A DNA stretch of 35,268 nucleotides from Verrucomicrobiota bacterium. Its GTDB lineage: Bacteria > Verrucomicrobiota > Verrucomicrobiia > Limisphaerales > AV2. The DNA lies in contig QHOP01000302.1 of the NCBI GenBank assembly GCA_003219345.1, forward strand, positions 1 through 35,268. The letters run 5' to 3'. Both the position numbers and the translations under genes were made by a program. A model generated the notes under the pieces. That model made no database searches. It saw only the letters and a list, made by a program, of their open reading frames with translations, and was not told the DNA's origin. Shown piece after piece: positions 1 through 5,447 of this stretch; position 1 is the stretch's first letter, and each line of letters begins with the position of its first letter.

Positions 1-888
1 GGAGCCGTCGCCACAACCACACGCACGGTGATCGTGACAGATATCACTCCACCAGAGTTCACATTGATCAGCACTAATCCGCTGAACCTGGACGTCGGCA
101 CACCCTTCACAGATCCTGGCGCCACCGCTTTTGATCCGTGCGAAGGCGATCTCACCGCCAGTATTGTTCGCACCGGCACAGTGAATACTGCTGCTCCAGG
201 CTCGTACACGCTTAGCTACAGCGTGACCGATTCGAGTGGCAATACTGCCGTCACCAACCGAAACGTCTTGGTGCGAGGTTCGCCCGCAGTTCTGGGTTTC
301 AACGCGTTCTTCTCCGGAACCAACGCCGTCACTGGTTCGCCCGTGGTTCAATTCCTCGCCGACGTGAATCCAAACGGACTCGCCACCGTTGCTTTCGCCC
401 AGTATGGCCTGAACACCTCCTATCCCGGCCGCACCGCGTCGGTAAACCTTCCCGCCAGTTACAACACCAGCACTTTCTTCGCGACATTGGACGGCCTGAT
501 CCCCGGCGGGACCTATCATTTCCGTGTCGCGGCTTCGAACAGTCTCGGCGTGGCCTACGGGCCGGATCAGACCTTCGTCGTGCCTACGCTGTTCGCCGCC
601 GGCGACCTCAACGGCGACGGTCGCGTGAACGAAAGCGAACTCAACAGCGTCCTCTCCAACTACTGGCTCACAAGCTCGTCGCTGGTGATGACGAACCCGA
701 GCACGCTGGGCGGTGGACTCTTTCAGTTCGCGCTCACCAACGTCACCGGCTGGAACATGAGCGTGTTTGCATCCACGAATCTGACCGATTGGGAGCTGCT
801 GCCGGCGCAAGCTATGCCCGTCTGGCAATTCCTCGACCCTGCCTACACGAACTATCCGCAGCGGTTCTATCGTCTTCAATGGCCGTGA
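1..888 (+). CDS. C-terminal part of a secreted Ig-like / dockerin-like repeat protein (5' end outside window)
   Basis: The reading frame is open from base 1, so the beginning of the gene lies outside the window; the GTG at 28 is only an internal codon. The visible part starts with an HYR/DUF5011-type immunoglobulin-like repeat (DPGATAFDPCEGDLTASI, then GSYTLSYSVTDSSGN). A fibronectin-like segment follows (GLIPGGTYHFRVAASNSLG), then one dockerin-like calcium loop, GDLNGDGRVNESELNSVL, and a C-terminal segment common in verrucomicrobial exported proteins (FASTNLTDWELL...QRFYRLQWP). These domains occur in large extracellular or surface proteins, often with adhesive or polysaccharide-related roles. 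No catalytic domain is visible, so the function cannot be named. The nearest gene, infA, is on the opposite strand and converges with it. Confidence 0.8.
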   Translation, partial: GAVATTTRTVIVTDITPPEFTLISTNPLNLDVGTPFTDPGATAFDPCEGDLTASIVRTGTVNTAAPGSYTLSYSVTDSSGNTAVTNRNVLVRGSPAVLGFNAFFSGTNAVTGSPVVQFLADVNPNGLATVAFAQYGLNTSYPGRTASVNLPASYNTSTFFATLDGLIPGGTYHFRVAASNSLGVAYGPDQTFVVPTLFAAGDLNGDGRVNESELNSVLSNYWLTSSSLVMTNPSTLGGGLFQFALTNVTGWNMSVFASTNLTDWELLPAQAMPVWQFLDPAYTNYPQRFYRLQWP

Positions 889-1018
889 ACCAAACGGGAC
901 AATTTCTCAGGCTGTCCCGGCCAATGGAAATTATGTCGGTTAGAAATCCGAGCTCCGTCACACTTCGAAGCGGCATCAATGGCGCGCTCGTGAATCCCAA
1001 CGGGATTCCATCCCTCAG

Positions 1019-1188
1019 CCCAGGGTTGCGCGGCACGCGCTACCCTGGGTCAACGGTGAAAAACATTTTCAACCCCAAGGGGGTTGGATCCATGTTCCCG
1101 AAATCCGACGCAACCCTTTCACGGTTGTTAAAACATTTAAAACATTTGATTGATATTCCAGGGTAGCTCGTGCCTCGCAACCCCTGGG
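1019..1188. repeat. Palindromic repeat cluster
   Basis: Two related palindromes lie about 110 bp apart. The first (1019-1049) starts CCCAGGGTTGCGCG and ends CGCGCTACCCTGGG. The second (1158-1188) is the same motif in opposite orientation (CCAGGGTAGCTCG...CGCAACCCCTGGG). Between them are two smaller palindromes, CAACCCCAAGGGGGTTGG at 1070-1087 and CAACCCTTTCACGGTTG near 1110. Such elements are common between genes in Verrucomicrobia and Planctomycetes and give rise to spurious small ORFs on both strands. The rest of 889-1296 holds no gene I can support. Confidence 0.7.
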
Positions 1189-1296
1189 CTGGATGACGGT
1201 GCCCACTTTGGGGCAAAACCATACTCCTCGAGCGGCGCATTCAAATCCAACGCCGGCGCGAACGTCTTGAAACCAGCGACGGACGCGCCCGGGTTT

Positions 1297-1512
1297 CTAC
1301 TTCAACCGCCAGGTGATGCGTGCTTTCTCCAGGTCGTAGGGCGACATCTGCATTTTCACCCGGTCGCCGACGGTAAGACGCACCCAACGCTTGCGCATCT
1401 TGCCGCAGATGGTGGCCAGCACGAGGTGCTTGTTTTCCAATTCCACCCGGAACATCGTGCCAGGCAGCACGGTCATGACGCGACCTTCAACTTCAATATG
1501 TTCTTCTTTCAT
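1297..1512 (-). CDS. infA: Translation initiation factor IF-1
   Basis: A 71-residue protein that aligns over its whole length with bacterial IF-1, a single S1/OB-fold domain that binds the ribosomal A site on the 30S subunit during initiation. Recognisable blocks are IEVEGRVMTVLPGTMFRVEL (residues 5-24), GKMRKRWVRLTVGDRV and the C-terminal PYDLEKARITWR. The frame stays open upstream, but starting at MKEEHIEVEG (ATG at 1512-1510) gives the normal family length. No strong Shine-Dalgarno sequence is visible. A terminator for the RRM gene sits just upstream, so infA probably has its own promoter or depends on read-through. The identification is secure. Confidence 0.95.
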   Translation of the reverse strand: MKEEHIEVEGRVMTVLPGTMFRVELENKHLVLATICGKMRKRWVRLTVGDRVKMQMSPYDLEKARITWRLK

Positions 1513-1585
1513 GGGCTGATTGAGTAAAACCTGTCTGTCTTGCAGCGCGACATCCGGCCGATCTGCAAACATGACGCCGCGAGAT

Positions 1586-1620
1586 AGAAAGGCGGGGCCC
1601 GGTCCAAGCCGAACCCCGCC
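1586..1620 (-). terminator. Rho-independent terminator of the first RRM gene
   Basis: Read on the minus strand, GGCGGGGTTCGG pairs with CCGGGCCCCGCC around a short loop and is followed by TTTCT. It starts 17 nt after the RRM stop codon and resembles the terminator behind the second RRM gene at 26809-26843. Confidence 0.75.
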
Positions 1621-1637
1621 ATGAAATCCCAAAGTGT

Positions 1638-1943
1638 TTAGTAACGACTGCGACCACCGCCGCCCGATTCGCGACGGCCTCCGCCCGCGCGCTCTTCGCG
1701 CGGCTTGGCGACGTTGACCGTGAGGGCGCGCCCGTCCAGATCCTTGCCATTCAATCCCTCAATTGCCTTCTGCGCCTCCTCGGCTGAACTCATGGTCACG
1801 AAGCCAAAGCCCCGGGGGCGATTGGTCATGCGATCCATCATCAGGTTTGCTTCGGTGACCGTGCCAAACGCGGCGAACGCGTCTTGGAGGTCGTTTTCGG
1901 TGGTATTGAAGGAAAGGTTTCCGACAAACAATTTACTACTCAT
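1638..1943 (-). CDS. Small RRM-domain RNA-binding protein (copy 1)
   Basis: A 101-residue protein made of one RNA recognition motif and a short glycine/arginine tail. RNP2 is LFVGNL (residues 5-10) and RNP1 is RGFGFVTM (about 44-51), with the usual spacing of a beta-alpha-beta-beta-alpha-beta fold. The tail (EERAGGGRRESGGGGRSRY) resembles those of cyanobacterial and other bacterial cold-inducible Rbp proteins, which bind single-stranded RNA and act post-transcriptionally. The frame stays open upstream, but the ATG at 1943-1941 gives the family N-terminus MSSKLFVGNLSFNTTENDL. A paralogue lies at 26865-27185. Both copies share leader and terminator sequences, suggesting shared regulation, possibly by temperature; that part is inference. 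Confidence 0.93.
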   Translation of the reverse strand: MSSKLFVGNLSFNTTENDLQDAFAAFGTVTEANLMMDRMTNRPRGFGFVTMSSAEEAQKAIEGLNGKDLDGRALTVNVAKPREERAGGGRRESGGGGRSRY

Positions 1944-2117
1944 GCGATGTTTTGGTGTCCGACAAACCAGCACTTTCCACAGACTGTTCCCGAACGTCGG
2001 GTCTAAAATCATCACTGAACAAGGTTCACTTGAAGATTCACCATGCCTTGGAAGCGACAAGCCATCTGACAGACTGGCTCAGCCTGACGGGTTCCGGCGG
2101 GATAGCAATAACCATCG
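1944..2117 (-). promoter_or_regulatory. Conserved leader/promoter region of RRM gene copy 1
   Basis: About 170 nt directly upstream of the start codon can be aligned by eye with the region upstream of the second RRM gene (27186-27356). Shared minus-strand blocks include TTGCTAT(C/T)CCGCC(A/G)GAA, GGCATGG, TCAAGTGAACCT, GTTCAGTGATGATTT, GTCGGACA or TCGGACA, and AAAACATC just before the start. Two small hairpins are preserved: TGAAC-N3-GTTCA, and CCCGA-CGT-TCGGG, which is CCCGG-TAG-TCGGG in the other copy. The second keeps its stem while the loop has changed. This could be an untranslated leader with a regulatory fold; promoter elements are not certain. Confidence 0.6.
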
Positions 2118-2121
2118 ACAA

Positions 2122-2361
2122 CTATTTTTGGACAGCCGCGCTCCATTGCCGCAACTCGGTGAACTCCAGTGTGAACCGTCCGCGCCGTCCCGCGAAGTGG
2201 CATTGCTCCGGGTCGAGTAAAGGGTGGTCGGGTGCGAGAGCGCAAGCGGCACGCTTCAACCGCAAGGTATCAGGCACCAGTGCGCCGACGGCCAATTGAA
2301 TGAAAGGCCAGTTGTCCTGTTCAACGAGGTGGAAGCAGAAGCGCGGGAGCGTTGGCGCCAT
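2122..2361 (-). CDS. Hypothetical protein, 79 aa
   Basis: A short frame with GC-rich third codon positions similar to neighbouring genes. It lies between the LysR gene and the RRM leader in the same orientation. The product contains aromatic and hydrophobic blocks (RFCFHLVEQDNWPFIQLAVG, GRRGRFTLEFTELRQW) but no signal peptide, membrane segment or motif I recognise. It may be real or chance; without a homologue I cannot decide. If it is false, 2118-2392 contains nothing else I can support. Confidence 0.35.
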   Translation of the reverse strand: MAPTLPRFCFHLVEQDNWPFIQLAVGALVPDTLRLKRAACALAPDHPLLDPEQCHFAGRRGRFTLEFTELRQWSAAVQK

Positions 2362-2392
2362 ACCTGGCTAAAAACTCTTGATGCTCGAGCGA

Positions 2393-3289
2393 TCATTCCT
2401 TCTTCAAGGTCGTTTCCTTCGCACATTTCAAAAACCGTTCGGCGGCGATCGTGAGTCCGTTTTTGGCCCAGGCGGCGCCAATGACCAAAGGCGGCGGCGC
2501 GGGAGAGAACGGGATGAGTCTCAGGCGCGGCCCGGCGGTGCACGTCAGGGATTGCGGCGCTATGGCCACGCCGTTTCCCGCTTCGACCGCGGCGATCAGG
2601 CTGCTGACACTGTCGTGTTCCTCCGCGATGCGTGGTTTGCTTTTGATGGCGGCAAACATGGCTGCCAGATTTTCGTGAGCGTCGGGATAATCCTTGCGGC
2701 TGTACGTGATGAGCGGCTCCCGCGCGACCTCCGCCAGCGTCACGGTGCGCCGCCCGGCCAGCGGATGTTTCGGCGCAACCGCGAGGCAGATCGAGTCGCG
2801 CGCCAATTCCTCGAAGCGCAGTCCGCGCAACAAGGCGGGCGTCAGGCGCACCACGAAGGCAATCTGCAATTTGCCCTCGCGCAATCCGGCGAGCATTTCC
2901 TCGGTGGACAGATCGTGCAACCTCACGCGCACGTTCGGCAGCTCGGCCTGAAAGGCGCGCAACGCCGGCGGTAGAATCCGCGCGGTGAGCGACGGCGCGT
3001 AACCGACGTGCAATTCGCCTTGCCCGCCGGTGGCGATGGCCCGCGCCGCTTTCACGGCGTCCTCCGCGCGTTGCAGAACTGCGCGCGCTTCGGTGAAAAA
3101 CGCGCGCCCGGCCTCCGTCAGTCGGACGGACTTGGCGCTGCGTTCCAAAAGCAGGAAGCCGAGTTCCTCCTCCAGATCGCGGATTTGGCGGCTCAAGGCC
3201 GGTTGCGACACGTGCAGCTTCAGCGCGGCGCGGGAGACGTTCTCCTCTTCGGCCACGCCGATGAAATAGCGGAGATGGCGCAGTTCCAT
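2393..3289 (-). CDS. LysR-family transcriptional regulator
   Basis: A 298-residue protein of normal LysR-family length. The N-terminal winged helix-turn-helix begins MELRHLRYFIGVAEEENVSR and includes AALKLHVSQPALSRQIRDLE (about residues 21-40) and LTEAGRAFF. A linker helix and a two-lobed effector-binding domain follow (about 90-290; GELHVGYAPSLTARILPPAL, then ITYSRKDYP and GVAIAPQSL). Such proteins bind promoter DNA as tetramers and respond to a small molecule. No divergently transcribed target lies next to it; the neighbouring TPR gene has the same orientation. A perfect palindrome at 3297-3317, just in front of the start codon, suggests autoregulation. The ligand cannot be inferred. The N-terminus matches the family exactly, so the start is reliable. 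Confidence 0.93.
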   Translation of the reverse strand: MELRHLRYFIGVAEEENVSRAALKLHVSQPALSRQIRDLEEELGFLLLERSAKSVRLTEAGRAFFTEARAVLQRAEDAVKAARAIATGGQGELHVGYAPSLTARILPPALRAFQAELPNVRVRLHDLSTEEMLAGLREGKLQIAFVVRLTPALLRGLRFEELARDSICLAVAPKHPLAGRRTVTLAEVAREPLITYSRKDYPDAHENLAAMFAAIKSKPRIAEEHDSVSSLIAAVEAGNGVAIAPQSLTCTAGPRLRLIPFSPAPPPLVIGAAWAKNGLTIAAERFLKCAKETTLKKE

Positions 3290-3296
3290 GCTTAGA

Positions 3297-3317
3297 GGTC
3301 TATTTCATAAATAGACC
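3297..3317. promoter_or_regulatory. Perfect 9-bp inverted repeat, possible LysR operator
   Basis: GGTCTATTT and AAATAGACC are exact reverse complements separated by CAT. The element ends 8 bp upstream of the LysR start codon and contains T-N11-A spacing typical of LysR-family binding sites. Its position would allow autorepression. No -35/-10 pair was assigned. Confidence 0.5.
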
Positions 3318-3389
3318 ACTTAGCGAAGCATAGCCGCTGGCCGTCTTCAGGCAAGCAAGCTGGCGGCGCGACGGTTCAGCTTGTCGGAA

Positions 3390-4019
3390 TCACGTAGAAC
3401 CAGGCCGGGAATTCCTGGCGGCTGCCAATGATCTTTTAAGATTGTGCAATAATTCTTCCGCATTGAGCGCCTCATCTTTGGAAACCAATTCCTGATACCG
3501 GGTGAGCGCGCTTACCGCGGCGCCAAGGTCATTGTTTATCGCCTGAACGAGCGCCAGGTTGAAATAGACATTCGCAAACGAAGGGTCCACCTCCCTCGCC
3601 ATTTCATAGTGAATTTGCGCCAGCCGGAAGTCGTTCACATCGCAATACAAATTACCCAGATTATAATGCGCTTCAGAGTGACGCGGATCGTGTTTCAGTG
3701 AGGTCGTAAAACAATCAAACGCTTTGGCCGTGTTTCCCTTTTGCGATTCGATAATGCCGAGATTGCAATAGGCATCGGCGACGCAATCCTGCTCTTCAAT
3801 CGCCTTCCGGTACAACTCGGCGGCTTTCAGGTCGCCGCGTTCGTCCAACATCAGCGCTTGCTCAAAGCGACTCAATGCGGATGAAAAATCCAGAATTTGC
3901 GCCGTGGCCTTCGGAAATAAATCCAACTGATCCGGATCCTGGGCAGCCTTTGCCCGCCTCTTGACGCGCTTGAAACCGAACTTCGACGCTTGAACGGGGA
4001 ATTTTATGATTTGGACCAT
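3390..4019 (-). CDS. Tetratricopeptide-repeat protein
   Basis: A 209-residue protein with a basic N-terminal part (FGFKRVKRRAKAAQ) followed by consecutive TPR units. Examples are AAELYRKAIEEQDCVADAYC, CFTTSLKHDPRHSEAHYNLG and IHYEMAREVDPSFANVYFNL, with the typical A/G/Y/P spacing of 34-residue repeats. TPRs are protein-protein interaction scaffolds; no enzymatic domain or signal peptide is present, so the partner is unknown. The frame stays open upstream to 4085, but those residues are encoded by repeat-rich intergenic DNA, so ATG 4019-4017 (MVQIIKFPVQ) is preferred. No clear Shine-Dalgarno sequence is present. Confidence 0.8.
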   Translation of the reverse strand: MVQIIKFPVQASKFGFKRVKRRAKAAQDPDQLDLFPKATAQILDFSSALSRFEQALMLDERGDLKAAELYRKAIEEQDCVADAYCNLGIIESQKGNTAKAFDCFTTSLKHDPRHSEAHYNLGNLYCDVNDFRLAQIHYEMAREVDPSFANVYFNLALVQAINNDLGAAVSALTRYQELVSKDEALNAEELLHNLKRSLAAARNSRPGST

Positions 4020-4107
4020 CGAATTCGCGCACCGACCCTTCACCCTGTCCGACGGGGAGAGATTTCTCGGAAAAATTTCGCGCATTGAGCCCCTGAACCC
4101 CGAGAGG

Positions 4108-4169
4108 CCCCCTCACCCGACCTCCGGCCACCCTCTCCCCCAGTGGGGGAGAAGGAAGGGGTGAGGGGG
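4108..4169. repeat. Palindromic repeat, CCCTCACCC/GGGTGAGGG family
   Basis: The outer arms CCCCCTCACCC and GGGGTGAGGGGG enclose an inner hairpin CTCTCCCCCA/TGGGGGAGA. The same element occurs at 6883-6942 (inside ligD) and 12995-13052, with shortened forms at 6768-6799, 10199-10231 and 10318-10349. Confidence 0.85.
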
Positions 4170-4235
4170 TTCATGGAAAGAATTCCCCGAAATGAAAATT
4201 CGCGCGTTGAACCCCCTGAACCGAGGGAAAACATC

Positions 4236-4327
<92 letters not shown>

Positions 4328-4384
4328 GTCCGGGTTCATGGAGAGCGAACACCTCCAAAATTCGGACGTGAGTTGGGGCCATGA

Positions 4385-4469
4385 ACCCACCCCCAACCCC
4401 TCCGGAGGAGGGGAGTCAATGTCGGGCACGCTTGCCGAGTTCCCCTCCTGGGAGGGGTCAGGGGTGGGT
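4385..4469. repeat. Palindromic repeat, ACCCACCCC/GGGGTGGGT family
   Basis: The left arm begins ACCCACCCCCAACCCCTCC and the right arm ends GGAGGGGTCAGGGGTGGGT. They are near-perfect reverse complements around a central spacer. This is the third distinct palindrome between the TPR gene and ku. The units are separated by copies of TTCATGGAAAG or its relatives (near 4170, 4336, 4378 inverted, 4473). Confidence 0.8.
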
Positions 4470-4508
4470 CGGTTCATGGAAAGGGACGGGGTGAGGGGCC
4501 GGATCACA

Positions 4509-5366
4509 TTACGCAACTTTCTGTTTCCTCTGCTTTGCCGGCTTGACTTCGACCGCTTCCTTGCGCTCGCCCTTGGCTCGTTCCATCGGCTTCTTCTTCG
4601 CTTTCGCCTGGTCGATGCTCTGCTTGAGCGCGGTCATAATGTCCACCACCGGCTTTTCCTCATCGGGAACGCTTACCACTTCCTTGCCGGCAATTTTCGC
4701 CTCAATCATCTCGCGCAGCGCGTCGCGATAGCGATCCGTCAAATCGAGTTCCTTGAGAGTTGAGGCCATGGATTCCACCAGACTGATCGAGAGTTTCAAT
4801 TCATCCTTGTTCACTGCTTTGTGCTCGATCTGCGGAACGCTCTCCATTTTCCGCACTTCACTCTGCTGCCGCAATTTATAAAGGACGAGTCCGCCGTCCA
4901 GGGGCGCAATCATCACGACTTCCTCGCGATCGCGCAAAACGACTTTACCAATGCCCACTTTCCCGCTCGCCTTCAGTGCCTCGCTCAACAAGGAATAGGT
5001 TTTCGTCGCGACCAATCCGTCCGGGCCGGCGAAATACGGCGATTCATACAGCGAGGGATGGACTTCGCCGGCGTCAATGAATCCTTCGATTTCGATAACT
5101 TTGGTGCTCTTGAGCTTGATCTTGGCGAGATCGTCCGGCGAAACGATCACGTATTGTTCCGGCTCGAACTGATAACCCTTGACGATCTCTTCCGTCGTGA
5201 GCGCCTTCCCGCACTTCTTGCATTTCTTTTCGTAACCAACGGCGCCGTTATCGTCCTTGTGCAATTGGTTGAACCGGATCGTTTCTTCCGTGTCCACGGC
5301 GTTGTAGATCCGGATCGGAATGGTAACCAAAGAAAATCGAATGTGCCCTTTCCAGATCGATCTCAT
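4509..5366 (-). CDS. ku: Ku protein, DNA double-strand-break end binding (NHEJ)
   Basis: A 285-residue bacterial Ku homologue that forms a ring on broken DNA ends and recruits LigD. Typical blocks are MRSIWKGHIRFSLVTIPIRI at the start, the CKKCGK pair of cysteines at about 49-53, an ESPYFAGPDG block, KVVLRDREEVVMIAPLDGG, and a C-terminal LVESM...YRDALREMIEAKI segment. The tail is lysine-rich (QAKAKKKPMERAKGERKEA...KQRKQKVA), like the flexible basic extensions that aid LigD stimulation in other bacterial Ku proteins. The frame is open farther upstream, but ATG 5366-5364 has a GAGGTG ribosome-binding site in front and yields the family N-terminus. It lies 81 bp downstream of ligD on the same strand, so the two probably form an operon. 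Confidence 0.96.
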   Translation of the reverse strand: MRSIWKGHIRFSLVTIPIRIYNAVDTEETIRFNQLHKDDNGAVGYEKKCKKCGKALTTEEIVKGYQFEPEQYVIVSPDDLAKIKLKSTKVIEIEGFIDAGEVHPSLYESPYFAGPDGLVATKTYSLLSEALKASGKVGIGKVVLRDREEVVMIAPLDGGLVLYKLRQQSEVRKMESVPQIEHKAVNKDELKLSISLVESMASTLKELDLTDRYRDALREMIEAKIAGKEVVSVPDEEKPVVDIMTALKQSIDQAKAKKKPMERAKGERKEAVEVKPAKQRKQKVA

Positions 5367-5447
5367 AACACACCTCGTTTCAGGTCGATGGTTGCGTTCA
5401 TAGGTTTGGCGAACAGGCAGGGAGCCTACCCCGGTTTCACCCGCCAT

